DNA from: Dokdonella immobilis
GTDB taxonomy: Bacteria > Pseudomonadota > Gammaproteobacteria > Xanthomonadales > Rhodanobacteraceae
Direction: 5' to 3'
Length of the DNA: 64,000 bases
Assembly (NCBI RefSeq): GCF_900115085.1
Contig: NZ_FOVF01000013.1
Span: 37,125-101,124 of the forward strand
Shown here: positions 26,477-35,415 of the stretch, in pieces
Layout of the letters: each line of letters starts with the position of its first letter
Numbering within the stretch: the first letter of the stretch is position 1
Notes under the pieces: model-generated
Told to the model about the DNA's origin: nothing
Seen by the model: the letters and a program-made list of their open reading frames with translations, nothing else
Databases searched by the model: none
Program-made: the position numbers and the translations under genes

Positions 26477-27793
26477 GTGAACCGATATTTTCAGGTGGTT
26501 TTGGCGATCTTGGCCCTCGCCTACGCAGGCGCTGCGGATGCGGCGTTAACCTACTCCATCGGAGACAAGTGCTACTTGCCTGGTCCGTATGCTTCAAACC
26601 GCTGTTCCGTGAGGTGGGGCTTCTCAGGGAATAGCTCGAACAAGATACTTTGTCTATGGAATGGAGATAACGTCAGCGACTGCCAAGGCTATTCGAATTA
26701 CGCTAATACGTACGACTACGGATACTCGGGCAGCAATGCGCTCGAAATTCGCTGGCATACGGTTTGGCCGACGAATGATCCGTCTTGGCCAGATACTCAT
26801 GCGGTCCGCCTTCACGGCACATTGATGTACTCCAAGACGCTAACCGTCGCTTCAACGAGCATCTCAAATCCGGGGTGTTCAGTGACCGTAGACAACCAGA
26901 GCGTCATTCAACAAACTCTTGACTCTCAGCCCACTGGGGCAGTCATTTGCATTTCGCCGGGGACGAAGGTAGTGAGCTCACTTAACCCCAAAGCTGGTCA
27001 GACTTTGAAGAGCTCGAATCCGAGTAACAAAGCAATACTCACGAATCCTGGCTCAGGGTCCGGAGAGCGAATTATCGCGTCATCAAATAGTGGAATTACT
27101 ATTCGCGATTTGGTGGTCCAGGGCAATACGACCGTAAGGCCGGAATATGGCATTTTGCTTTACGGCACATCGCAGAAGGTGCATAACGTCGACGTTGCGT
27201 ATTCCCTGATCGGCATTGGCCTCAATGGCGCCGTGAATGCTCAAATTGACAACTCGTCCGTTAGCTACGCGGGGGACGGCGTGGCATGTTCAGGATGTGC
27301 GCAGCCGTCCATATGGGTAAACAATAGCGGGGACGTCCGCATCCTTAGTACGAGCATATTGAACAACGGGGTTGGCCCAGAGGGAGATGGCGAGATTGCC
27401 TGCTACAACACGAACAACCTTCTCATTCAGGGGAGCATGATCAGCTACTCCGGCGCGAGCGGAGTTTTCCTTGTTGCGTGTGACAATGCGCAAATAATTG
27501 GAAATCAGGTGGATCATTCAAAAGAATGGGGACTGGACATCGTGAACCTATCCTATCCCACGGGTTCGGACTACGGGTTGTTTCTTGAGAACACCGTCTC
27601 CTACTCTCGCAATGGCGGAGCAGTGCTAAAGGATTCGCAGGCTGCATTATTCAAGAATAATTCCTATCTGAGCAATCGGCAGGGGCCGAGTGCGTCGGGC
27701 AGTTGCAATGGAGTTAACCGACGTGGAAATACGGCAGGATTCTATGCGATAAACGACTACTCTAGTCCCTCTGGAACCGCTTGTAGCGACTGA
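26477..27793 (+). CDS. Secreted right-handed parallel beta-helix protein
   Basis: The 438-residue protein starts at GTG 26477 (AAGGAG nine bases upstream) with a signal peptide (NRYFQVVLAILALAYAGAADA). An N-terminal beta domain rich in Cys/Trp/Tyr follows, then from about residue 130 repeated short strands typical of a pectate-lyase-like beta-helix: NSGITIRDLVVQGNT, SQKVHNVDVAYSLIG, NAQIDNSSVSYAGDG, NNLLIQGSMISYSGAS, DNAQIIGNQVDHS. Pectate lyase catalytic residues are not clear, so substrate (a polysaccharide?) is unknown. Its codon use is much more AT-rich than the left part of the window. It is probably cargo of the island. Confidence 0.75.
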   Translation: MNRYFQVVLAILALAYAGAADAALTYSIGDKCYLPGPYASNRCSVRWGFSGNSSNKILCLWNGDNVSDCQGYSNYANTYDYGYSGSNALEIRWHTVWPTNDPSWPDTHAVRLHGTLMYSKTLTVASTSISNPGCSVTVDNQSVIQQTLDSQPTGAVICISPGTKVVSSLNPKAGQTLKSSNPSNKAILTNPGSGSGERIIASSNSGITIRDLVVQGNTTVRPEYGILLYGTSQKVHNVDVAYSLIGIGLNGAVNAQIDNSSVSYAGDGVACSGCAQPSIWVNNSGDVRILSTSILNNGVGPEGDGEIACYNTNNLLIQGSMISYSGASGVFLVACDNAQIIGNQVDHSKEWGLDIVNLSYPTGSDYGLFLENTVSYSRNGGAVLKDSQAALFKNNSYLSNRQGPSASGSCNGVNRRGNTAGFYAINDYSSPSGTACSD

Positions 27794-27821
27794 CCCAATA
27801 TTGGCTCCGTCAGCTGCCTTT

Positions 27822-27837
27822 CCAAGCCTCGGCTTGG
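27822..27837. terminator. Short hairpin after the beta-helix gene
   Basis: CCAAGC-CTCG-GCTTGG, a 6-bp stem with a four-base loop, lies 29 bases after the stop. A second hairpin (CAAAGC/GCTTTG) follows at about 27,845. There is no strong U-tract, so it is a weak terminator candidate. Confidence 0.4.
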
Positions 27838-28311
27838 GCTTAGTCAAAGCTCAGTTTGCTTTGTTCTGAGCCCGAGCCAGGCGAGTACATTAGATGCCTT
27901 GCTGACATTTGTTTCACTCCATATGTAGCTGTGCTATTGGCAGACACTGGTATTGCAGCATGCCACTTTCCTCGACGCTCTCTCCCTTGAGAGTAGCGTG
28001 CGAGCTGGAAGATTACGACGTAATAGCGCTGTTCTGTGCCGGGCAATAGGAGTAGCCAATGGCCACTCGGCGATGGTGTGGCCCTCGTTGTTGGGTCAAG
28101 CGCGAGAACGTCCTGGCGTCTGCATGCTCACCGATTCAGTGGCTTCAACCATTTGCCGCCCTGCGCCCTCTATATCGATGGCGCCTTGGCCGTGGCGGCT
28201 TTCAGGCGGGGGTTCGTCAACTGGGAAGTCTCCAAATAGACGGTGCAGAGACTTCGCGGTCCACGAGCTGGTGGAGCCGCCGCGCGAAACCCTTAACTCC
28301 GATCCAACCGA

Positions 28312-28497
28312 CTGATTTATCGCAGCAACAAGGGATCTCAGCATGTGTCGGTTTGGCACGGCGTTCGTTTAGCTGATGCGGGCGCTGAGCATATAGTCGG
28401 CAGCATCGGTGAACCCTACAAGAACGCGTTTTGCAAGACCATCAATGGCCTGCATCAGGCCGGATTGATTCGACGGCGCTTAGGGAAGAACCGATAA
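28312..28497 (+). pseudogene. Remnant of an IS3-family transposase (orfB C-terminal part)
   Basis: A 61-codon frame ends at TAA 28495-28497 and reads like the end of an IS3 orfB integrase core. SNKGSQHVSVWHGVRLADAG corresponds to the usual SDRGSQYVS...LAEAG, and GSIGEPYKNAFCKTINGLHQ to GSVGDSYDNALAETINGLYK. The catalytic Asp of SDRG is Asn, and Asp/Glu elsewhere are changed, so this piece would be inactive. No start or upstream part is found. The surrounding 27,840-28,890 has no other gene. Confidence 0.7.
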
Positions 28498-28965
28498 GCG
28501 TTCGAGCAGGGGACGTTGGGTTGGTGGCACCCGTTCGCCAGCGGCCGTTGCGTCCGATCGCCTTCCTTCGTCCGGGAGAAGCGGAGGCAAAGTACTATCA
28601 GCAGGGGACCGCGTAGTCCAAGGCCGCGCCATCCAAACCCAACGGCACTCGGAAACAGGGTAGTTCAATGGAATGGTCAAGATGCGCCAAGCATACGTTG
28701 GGTTACGTGAATATGCTGCTGCTCAAGCCGATAGCACAAGCGAAGCCGGACAGACTATCCGAAGTACAAAATCCGATCGCGATCACGAACCGGGAAGTTG
28801 AGTAAGCCGAGACGTCGCGTATAATCCTTGTGCGGGTGCAGGCGCCTGATGATTTCGTATTGATTGTGATCGCCTATTCGAGTTCGCTTCAATCGATTGA
28901 AGCGCAATGGGTCCAAATGGCCGCATGCCTACTCCCTCGTGCCCCCTCTGACTAATTCACACATT

Positions 28966-30111
28966 ATGGCATCAACTACATCCTCCCTCGTCGGAAGAGC
29001 TGTTGTGGCTATCCTCTCAGCTGCACGCAGGGCAGCGCTCCAGCTGCCTGGCGCTCTTCAAATACCACTGCGAAACATTTGGCAGCTGGTTTTGAGAGCA
29101 TCCAGTGCGGGAAGACCTAGGACGAAAGGATTCCGCTACTTGCTGAGAATAGCTGCGGAGAAGGCAATTTTCGAGAATCAGATCGAAGTTCATGATCTTC
29201 CTCCGATATCGCACTATTGGTCGAACACCCATCTGAGACCTATTTTGGAGGTACATGGATTTTCAAATCCCGATCAGTTTTTTCTAGAGAACGTGAAAAA
29301 ATCGGTTTTGGAGTCTACCCCCGGAAATATTCGAATACTCAGCATTGGCTCTGGCAACTGTGACACAGAGATTAGGCTGGCCCAATCACTCCGCAATGAT
29401 GGATTGAATAACTTCATAATAGAATGTGTTGATATCAACGAGCGGATGTTTGAGCGAGCCAGTGTTCTTGCGAGATCTCTGGGGGTCTATGAGAATCTCG
29501 AACCGATGATTGCTGATTTCAACTCTCTAAAGCTGCTTGGGCCATACGATGCCGTCATAGCAAACCAGAGTCTCCACCATGTGGTCGAATTGGAGCACCT
29601 TTTTGATCAGATTGACGAGTCACTGAAGGAGTCTGGTCGGTTCATTATTTCGGACATGATAGGTAGAAACGGCCATCAACGGTGGCCAGAGGCATTGGTC
29701 ATAGTCAATGAGATCTGGGATAGCATGCCTCAGAGATACAAGTATAATAAGCAGTTTAAGCGAGTTGATGATAAATTTGTGAATTGGGATTCGTCGGGTG
29801 TCGGATTTGAAGGAATTAGGTCGCAAGATATACTTCCGGAACTCATTAAGCGATTCCCGTTTGAGTTCTTTATCGGCTATGGCAATGTAATTGATGTCTT
29901 CATAGACAGAAGCTTCGGACCAAATCTCGACCCCGACAATCCAGAAGATCGGACATTCATCGACAATGTGCACAAAATAGACGTATCGATGTTTGAGAAG
30001 AAAGAGTTGACTCCAACTCATATGCTTGCCGTGTTGCGGAGGAATTCCTACAAAGGAAACTGTACGATTTGGAATGGAATGCTGCCCGCTGATTGTGTTC
30101 GACGATCGTAA
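28966..30111 (+). CDS. SAM-dependent class I methyltransferase
   Basis: The protein of about 381 residues has a Rossmann methyltransferase core: motif I NIRILSIGSGNCDTEIRLA, an acidic post-I ECVDINERMFERA, and a motif IV-like DAVIANQSLHHVVELEHLFD. Beyond it, FIISDMIGRNGHQRWP and a C-terminal region of about 130 residues complete it. The acceptor is unknown; ubiE/glycosyl-associated types have this NQSLHH pattern. A basic N-terminal region precedes the core. ATG 28966 is proposed; TTG 28897 is open too. Codon use is AT-rich, unlike the chromosome, and it stands alone. Confidence 0.75.
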   Translation: MASTTSSLVGRAVVAILSAARRAALQLPGALQIPLRNIWQLVLRASSAGRPRTKGFRYLLRIAAEKAIFENQIEVHDLPPISHYWSNTHLRPILEVHGFSNPDQFFLENVKKSVLESTPGNIRILSIGSGNCDTEIRLAQSLRNDGLNNFIIECVDINERMFERASVLARSLGVYENLEPMIADFNSLKLLGPYDAVIANQSLHHVVELEHLFDQIDESLKESGRFIISDMIGRNGHQRWPEALVIVNEIWDSMPQRYKYNKQFKRVDDKFVNWDSSGVGFEGIRSQDILPELIKRFPFEFFIGYGNVIDVFIDRSFGPNLDPDNPEDRTFIDNVHKIDVSMFEKKELTPTHMLAVLRRNSYKGNCTIWNGMLPADCVRRS

Positions 30112-30536
30112 GTCTAGTAGCGACATTTGGCCATAACTCACTGCAGGCGCGCTTCGGAGTACTTTGTTTGTGGTCCTGGAATGTGGTCGCGGGATTTATG
30201 ATTTCGTTAACTGGCTTTTTGGCGTTCTACCTGCGGCTGTTGCTTTGCCGCGGTTTGACTGATACCAATTCAATTGACGGTGTAGCCGGCGGAAGTCGAA
30301 TGTGCCTTTAAGATGAATAAGAGCGCTGGCGTTCAGTTTTCGGAACGAGTTTGCTACTTCACAGTGCCGCTGCATTTGATTGTTGGTGATTTGCGTATGG
30401 TCCGTCGTTGTTGAGGGCGCCGGGACGCTTTGCATCTTTTGCTAGGTATTGACGGGTCGCTCGTGCTTTCCGATTGCGGAATCCGAAGGCTACGCTAGTC
30501 TGAGATTGACCTAGTCCTGGGCCTGCCGCCGTCGCT
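30112..30536. other. 425-base region upstream of the relaxase, candidate oriT location
   Basis: No gene is supported. Relaxases of the MobA/MobL type usually act on an oriT just upstream of their gene, so the site could be here. I cannot identify a nick sequence by eye. Confidence 0.3.
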
Positions 30537-30551
30537 ATTTACCACGCCACC

Positions 30552-31961
30552 TTGAAGACGTTCAGCCGTTCGCAGGGCCATTCGGCGACCGCGGCGGCGG
30601 CCTATCGAGCGGGTATTTACATGGCCGATGACCGTACGGGTTTGGTTCATGACTATCGCAAGAAGTCAGGCGTGGTGTCAGCGAAGATGTTCGCGCCTCG
30701 CGATGCTCCCCCCTGGGCCACAGAAGTAACCGCGCTTTGGAACGCAGCAGAGAATGCCGAAGCCCGAATCAACAGTCGTGTAGCGAGGGAGCTCGAAGTC
30801 GCCCTCCCGGCCGAACTCAACGCGGCTCAGCGCGAAGCGCTGGCGCACGAACTCGCAAAGATGCTCGTGGACCGGTATTCGGTGGCAGTCATGGCCGCTA
30901 TCCATGAGCCTGGCCCGGAGGGTGATGGCAGGAACTACCACGTTCATCTATTGATGACGACACGTGTCGTTGGTGCAAATGGCATGGGCGTGAAGGCGCG
31001 CGTCCTTGACGACAAAGTGTCCGGTCCAATGGAAGTTGCCAAGCTACGCGAGTGGGTCGCCGTGGCAACGAACCGACATCTTGCCGGGGCAGGCTTTGAG
31101 GATAGGGTGGATCATCGAACGCTGGGGGAGCAAGCCGGCGGTGCCGCCGTTCACGGTGACCTCGATGGGGTTGCCGTTTTGAGCCGTGAACCAACAAAGC
31201 ATCTCGGACGGGCGGCAACTGCGCTGGCAAGACGCGGGGCGGCCAGCGACAGGGCTTCTGGAGCCGTCCTGCTCGCGAGTCAAAATGCTTTGCTTGTTGC
31301 TGAGGGCCGCCTTCGCGCCCTTGAACTATCCCAGCAAACCCCTATGGCTCGCCCTTCTCGACCAACACGAGGTAATGCCCCGTCGAGACGCCCTCGCATT
31401 TCCTTGAAGCAATCGTTGAGGCCGTCCGACGCAAGTCTCATCGGTGACACAGCGCTCATGGTCCGCGCGACGGGCGCCGACGCAATGCTGTTGAACAACC
31501 AGGCCACCGTTCTTCAGACGGGTCTTAGAGCCGTCCGCGACGATGCCCGCAAACAGGTCGCCGCCCTGGAACGTTCCTTGCGTACCTCAAAGGCTCTGGC
31601 AGACTCGGTCCTTCGAGCGGCGCAAGTTGCGGCGGACCAGGCCCGTGGACTCCCAATGCCTAGGGCAGAGAATCGGATAAATCTGAGGGTGGGGCGGCAG
31701 CCTATCGAAAGATGCCCAGTCGCTAAAACCTCGTCGGAGTCAGGGATTGTTTGCCCCCCGAGAGCTGGGACGGCTCGTACGCGGCGGCAATGGGCAGAAC
31801 TCAGACGCGCGGAACGGAAGGCCCAATACACAAGGGCGCCTAGACGCGATGAATCCACGCCCCCGGTGATGAGTTCATTCGGATTCTCTGCAACCAAACG
31901 GCGGAGGCCAGCCCTGGATGCTCCAGGTCCGAATCCTCGTTGGCGGCCACCGAGTCCATGA
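30552..31961 (+). CDS. MobA/MobL family relaxase
   Basis: The protein of 469 or more residues has the relaxase signature: FSRSQGHSATAAAAYRAG with the probable catalytic Tyr, RTGLVHDYRKKSGV, and the metal-binding GRNYHVHLLMTTR. It should nick oriT and lead DNA transfer of the element. The conserved first strand (VAIYHATLKT) begins upstream of the TTG at 30552, at GTC 30531. No ATG, GTG or TTG lies in frame before it, so the true start is unclear. The C-terminal 250 residues are a less conserved, partly helical tail ending in a Pro/Arg stretch. Confidence 0.85.
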   Translation: MKTFSRSQGHSATAAAAYRAGIYMADDRTGLVHDYRKKSGVVSAKMFAPRDAPPWATEVTALWNAAENAEARINSRVARELEVALPAELNAAQREALAHELAKMLVDRYSVAVMAAIHEPGPEGDGRNYHVHLLMTTRVVGANGMGVKARVLDDKVSGPMEVAKLREWVAVATNRHLAGAGFEDRVDHRTLGEQAGGAAVHGDLDGVAVLSREPTKHLGRAATALARRGAASDRASGAVLLASQNALLVAEGRLRALELSQQTPMARPSRPTRGNAPSRRPRISLKQSLRPSDASLIGDTALMVRATGADAMLLNNQATVLQTGLRAVRDDARKQVAALERSLRTSKALADSVLRAAQVAADQARGLPMPRAENRINLRVGRQPIERCPVAKTSSESGIVCPPRAGTARTRRQWAELRRAERKAQYTRAPRRDESTPPVMSSFGFSATKRRRPALDAPGPNPRWRPPSP

Positions 31962-32108
31962 GAGTAGGCATGGAGATCTGCGGGGGTTCCTAAAAGACGC
32001 ATTCCGCGGGTCAGATGTGCTATTTGACTCTTAGGATCAATTGGCAAATAGTACGGATACGGCAGTGTTTTCGCCGCACCTACGAAATGCTTGGGCCAGG
32101 GAGTTTGA

Positions 32109-32906
32109 ATGTCCAGCCGCAGTGGGCCCCAGACAGTCAAGAAGGCAGTTGAAAATCTGCCAGGCGGCGTCGCGGCAATTATCCGCGACCCGACGCCTTG
32201 GTCCACGGCGACGTTGCTCGACGTCAACTTGGGCGGAAACTATGTCGTCAGAGATGCTCTGGATTCACTTTCTGACGCTGATTTCATCCATGTTTCTGTC
32301 GCAGCCATATATTGCAGGTGCTCGGAAACGACTTTCAACAACCATCGGCCTCCCGGTCTCTCTTTAGGCGATCTGAAGGAGCGTGGTGACACCAAGATGC
32401 TGCCGTGTCGCAGTGGTACGCAGACGCGTAGGGAGCGGTACTATAGAGTGGGGTTTGTGAAAGAAATCCGCGAAACCATCAGAAGCGCATCTGACATCGG
32501 TGATGATGCCCGAGCCAAAAAACTTATCCAGCAGCACACGCCGGAGGGGCGTCTTTCGATTCAACTGCGCAAGAAGATTGCATGGATAGCGGATGAGAAT
32601 GGTCACATCTATGCCCCGATCACTATCGAATGTAAGGACGGATCCGCGCACCTCGCCAAGCTGTTTCAGAAGGGGGCGCGAATTCAAATACTCACCTTCC
32701 AACAGGCAATGACCGAGCGGACGTGGCTCGACCCTGCAAAGCGCGCACTCTTCCACGACTACTACCTAGAGCTCCTAGACGCCGAGCGTCAGCTCCTCGT
32801 GATAAAAGGGGAGGAGTCGGCGGCGATGTCACTCGCCTTGTCCCTGGAGCAGATTGTTCCTAAGACATCGCGGCCCGGCACGCGTACAGGTATGCGGCGT
32901 CTCTAG
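32109..32906 (+). CDS. Hypothetical protein, 265 residues
   Basis: The frame is open from ATG 32109. The product has a first part with GGNYVVRDALDSLSDADFIH, a basic middle (GTQTRRERYYRVGFVKEIRE), then DENGHIYAPITIECKDGSAH and a helical end. No signal peptide, membrane segment or recognised domain. It follows the relaxase by 147 bases and precedes the three-cassette array. It lacks the 18-bp box found before the next three genes. Confidence 0.5.
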   Translation: MSSRSGPQTVKKAVENLPGGVAAIIRDPTPWSTATLLDVNLGGNYVVRDALDSLSDADFIHVSVAAIYCRCSETTFNNHRPPGLSLGDLKERGDTKMLPCRSGTQTRRERYYRVGFVKEIRETIRSASDIGDDARAKKLIQQHTPEGRLSIQLRKKIAWIADENGHIYAPITIECKDGSAHLAKLFQKGARIQILTFQQAMTERTWLDPAKRALFHDYYLELLDAERQLLVIKGEESAAMSLALSLEQIVPKTSRPGTRTGMRRL

Positions 32907-33014
32907 TCCTGCCTGATAGGCGCAACCCGCCAAGCCACAGCTTGAAGTTGATGAGAGCGCGGCGCCAGCACGCGGCGCGCGGCTACTTCTTGCGCGCAAT
33001 GGTTGACTCCGAAC

Positions 33015-33032
33015 CTGCAAGATCATGATCTC
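33015..33032. promoter_or_regulatory. 18-bp palindromic box, copy 1
   Basis: CTGCAAGATCATGATCTC. The core AGATCATGATCT is a perfect 12-bp palindrome. It is identical in three copies, each before one small gene. From the box to the ATG here is 79 bases. The leader forms an 8-bp stem with a four-base loop at leader positions 36-55 (33,068-33,087), followed by AAAGGAG. Confidence 0.8.
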
Positions 33033-33111
33033 TGGCGTTCGGATTTTCTTCTCCATTATTGTCGAGACTTTCCACAGCGGTGGGAAGCATATCCAATAAA
33101 GGAGCTCAAAA

Positions 33112-33525
33112 ATGAAAAACATCGACTATACCTTGGGGTGCATCTACACCAACGTTTTCGCGGACTTGTGGGTCTGGATGGCGGACGACTTGCGTCGTCG
33201 TGGTCTTTCCCAGGAAAACGCGCGGCAATCGCCCAATATCCCGGAGGCATGGGATCTATGTCGCCAACTCGCGGCCCAATCCGTGGGAGGGATCTTTGAG
33301 ACGACAAAGGATTCCATGCGCTTTGAATTCCCTGGGACCGATGAGGTGGCGCCGTTCTTCTATATCGCGAAGATCGTGTCCGATGCCACGATTCATGGCA
33401 AGCACGTACCTTTTCTTGCTCTGCGATTGTGCGATGGCTATCAATCTGAAACGGAGCCCGAGGCGTTCGAATTTCGCGATTCCGCGAGATTCCTCAAGGG
33501 ACCGCAAGCTGAATCACAACATTGA
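33112..33525 (+). CDS. Small protein A of the three-cassette array
   Basis: This 137-residue soluble protein has AAAGGAG upstream of ATG 33112. It reads ...DLWVWMADDLRRRGLSQ near residue 18 and DEVAPFFYIAKIVSD near 75, with HVPFLALRLCDGYQSE after it. Protein B (33,795) has matching LRVWLAEDLRRA, GLVPFLYSAKLLQN and VIVLRLSDG, so the two are diverged paralogues. There is no signal peptide and no family I know. The mixed alpha/beta pattern with a conserved Trp-Met/Leu-Ala-Asp/Glu-Asp-Leu-Arg-Arg helix suggests a binding protein, perhaps an immunity-like one; that is a guess. Confidence 0.7.
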   Translation: MKNIDYTLGCIYTNVFADLWVWMADDLRRRGLSQENARQSPNIPEAWDLCRQLAAQSVGGIFETTKDSMRFEFPGTDEVAPFFYIAKIVSDATIHGKHVPFLALRLCDGYQSETEPEAFEFRDSARFLKGPQAESQH

Positions 33526-33698
33526 CGACCCGTTCTCCTGCCCGTCGTATCCCGGCGGGCGGGCGAGCCAGAGTTCGTATGGTCGTTGAACCATCAGACA
33601 ACTAATGCTGACGCCAAATCGAGCAAGAGGATCTCTGGCCGAAGGGATGTCGGCTACTGGCGTAAGCCCCAGGAGAAATCACAACGTCCAATAGAGTG

Positions 33699-33716
33699 CT
33701 GCAAGATCATGATCTC
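33699..33716. promoter_or_regulatory. 18-bp palindromic box, copy 2
   Basis: CTGCAAGATCATGATCTC, identical to copies 1 and 3. The distance to ATG 33795 is 78 bases. The leader has a CGCGC-AACC-GCGCG hairpin at leader positions 40-53, then AATGGAG. Confidence 0.8.
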
Positions 33717-33794
33717 CTGCAATCACCTATATGGTCTTCAGAATCGAAATCGCTTCGCGCAACCGCGCGGGCATCAATCTAAATGGAGAATCAC

Positions 33795-34205
33795 ATGTCT
33801 AGTAACGAAACTGTACCTGGAATGGTCTACTACTGGGGCAACTATGGACTTCGCGTTTGGTTGGCGGAAGACCTCCGTCGAGCGCGGGCGCCAGATGACA
33901 AAACCGCACCGAGGATGTCGCTCACCGGCGATGATTTCTGTGACGTACTGATGCTCAACTGTTGGGTAACAGTGATGTGCAGCAAAGGAGAGCTGCTGAT
34001 TTTTCCGTATGTAACGAGCGATGGACTCGTCCCGTTTCTTTACAGTGCGAAGTTGCTGCAAAACGTATGCATGAATGATGAAACAGGTCCTGTGATTGTG
34101 CTGCGTCTGAGCGATGGCATTGATGCGGACACTGATTATGAAAATCTGGTCTTCTATGATGGCGAAACGCGGAGGAAAGTCGATTCAATGGATGCGCTCT
34201 TTTGA
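33795..34205 (+). CDS. Small protein B of the three-cassette array, paralogue of A
   Basis: This 136-residue soluble protein starts at ATG 33795 after AATGGAG. It aligns with protein A along the length: VYYWGNYGLRVWLAEDLRRA, then DGLVPFLYSAKLLQNVCMND, and PVIVLRLSDGIDADTDYENL. The match is clear at the two ends of the fold and weak in the middle, so duplication is old. It has three Cys. A perfect 11-bp hairpin follows the stop. No function is known. Confidence 0.7.
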   Translation: MSSNETVPGMVYYWGNYGLRVWLAEDLRRARAPDDKTAPRMSLTGDDFCDVLMLNCWVTVMCSKGELLIFPYVTSDGLVPFLYSAKLLQNVCMNDETGPVIVLRLSDGIDADTDYENLVFYDGETRRKVDSMDALF

Positions 34206-34215
34206 TGTCACCCCC

Positions 34216-34246
34216 TCTCCGGCAACGCGGTCTCGGTTGCCGGAGA
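34216..34246 (+). terminator. Hairpin after protein B
   Basis: TCTCCGGCAAC and GTTGCCGGAGA form a perfect 11-bp stem with a nine-base loop, starting 11 bases after the stop. An AAACTTTAG stretch follows, so there is no good U-tract, but its place suggests an end of transcription. Confidence 0.65.
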
Positions 34247-34368
34247 AACTTTAGTTCAAGCGCGATGAGCGCGAGTTTGCTCAGGCGGACGTCGTCTTGT
34301 AAGACAGGGGCAGTGACTATCTGGATTCATCGCAAGTGGAGGGTTGCCGGCGAGAGGAAGACAAGACG

Positions 34369-34386
34369 CTGCAAGATCATGATCTC
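34369..34386. promoter_or_regulatory. 18-bp palindromic box, copy 3
   Basis: CTGCAAGATCATGATCTC, identical to copies 1 and 2. The distance to ATG 34465 is 78 bases. The leader has a bulged hairpin (TTCGCT/AGCGAA outside, CCGA/TCGG inside, loop ATCG) at leader positions 32-61, then AATGGAG. Confidence 0.8.
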
Positions 34387-34464
34387 GGGTAGGCAATAGC
34401 TCCGACTCCAGACTGTGTTCGCTTTGCCGAATCGTCGGTTTAGCGAATTCAATGGAGAAAAAAC

Positions 34465-34902
34465 ATGAATCTTTCGAGTGCTGAGCGCGAACGACTTCGC
34501 AAGGACCCACCGCCCCACCTTGCATTTGTCACGACAGAAGCCCTGCTTTACGCAGCGTCGCCCCACTGCGTTCCAGAGGCCACCCCAGAAGAGATTGTAG
34601 AAGCATTAGGGCGTGCCGCGTTCTCCATGATTCTCGACTCACCTCATGATGGTGCCACGATGGATGTTAAATGGATGGATGGAAGCGTGGCATTGACATT
34701 GGGAGTGTTTGTCGTGAGAGAGGTAAGGTTCGGGTCCTTCTGTGGCCCATTAGTTGTGATGATGTTGGCCAACTGTCCGGTCGAGCACCAACGTGAACCC
34801 GCAGTCCTTGTAGCTGTTGAAGATGGGCATCGAAGGCTCGCCTATCCAACGTGGTCTATCGAGAATCTTTGCGACGCACTCCGTCTTGAGGAGGACTCCT
34901 GA
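34465..34902 (+). CDS. Small protein C of the three-cassette array
   Basis: This 145-residue soluble protein starts at ATG 34465 after AATGGAG. It opens with a charged helix (SSAERERLRKDPPPHLAFV) and has ATPEEIVEALGRAAFSM, DVKWMDGSVALTLGVFVV and HRRLAYPTWSIENLCDALRL. I cannot align it convincingly with A and B, although it shares the box, leader spacing and hairpin. Two inverted repeats follow the stop: one with CGCAGTTC/GAACTGCG arms and one at 34,974-34,994. Function unknown. Confidence 0.65.
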   Translation: MNLSSAERERLRKDPPPHLAFVTTEALLYAASPHCVPEATPEEIVEALGRAAFSMILDSPHDGATMDVKWMDGSVALTLGVFVVREVRFGSFCGPLVVMMLANCPVEHQREPAVLVAVEDGHRRLAYPTWSIENLCDALRLEEDS

Positions 34903-34973
34903 TGGTGCCCCGTGCGCAGTTCGAGTTTTGGCTCGCCAATCGCGCGTACGAAAAGTGAGAACTGCGTACCACG

Positions 34974-34994
34974 CAACTGGCGTTGCGCCAGTTG
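34974..34994. terminator. Hairpin after protein C
   Basis: CAACTGGCG-TTG-CGCCAGTTG is a perfect 9-bp stem with a three-base loop, followed by TCACCTTGACG. It lies 72 bases after the stop of protein C and may end that transcript. Confidence 0.5.
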
Positions 34995-35225
34995 TCACCT
35001 TGACGATGATCGATTCTGAGCTACGTTGATTCCGTCCGAATCAATTGTTCACATATATCGCCAATGAACCTGTCAATCTACATCTCATGTGTACTACGAA
35101 TTTCCGCAAGTCGTCGTCGCCTGGGTGCGATCAATGACTTCATTGCGGGACACTCGATGAGCGCGAAGGAGGGTGTCATGTAGTCAAAGGAATCCGCCTT
35201 CTCAATTCGAACAGGGCGGAACGCG

Positions 35226-35257
35226 AAAACCCCGAAACCTTCCCGTTTCGGGGTTTT
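35226..35257. terminator. Strong hairpin inside the left end of the truncated IS21-type element
   Basis: AAAACCCCGAAAC and GTTTCGGGGTTTT form a perfect 13-bp stem with a six-base loop and A/T-runs on both sides, a bidirectional terminator. A diverged copy of the same segment (GAAAACCCCCAAAC...) lies at about 37,106, before the complete istA. Such hairpins protect IS genes from outside transcription. Confidence 0.8.
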
Positions 35258-35415
35258 CAGGTGAAACGCGGATTGAGTGACCACCGCCAAAGCATCCTAT
35301 CGCGTTCCAATGGGTAGTCAAGTCGAACTCGATTGAGGGTTTTCGGCAGCGGCAGCCTGCGCTCTGAACTTCTTCAGGTTCTGCCAAACGGCGGCCAACT
35401 TTCGGTGTAACCGCA

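Noticed and set aside
33015..34386. Interpretation of the repeated 18-mer as a CRISPR array
   Set aside because: Only three copies, 665-685 bases apart, with full genes between them.
33015..34994. Interpretation of the three-gene array as integron cassettes
   Set aside because: I looked for attC-type sites (RYYYAAC...GTTRRRY) between the genes and found none; no integron integrase is present. The shared element is upstream of each gene, not downstream.
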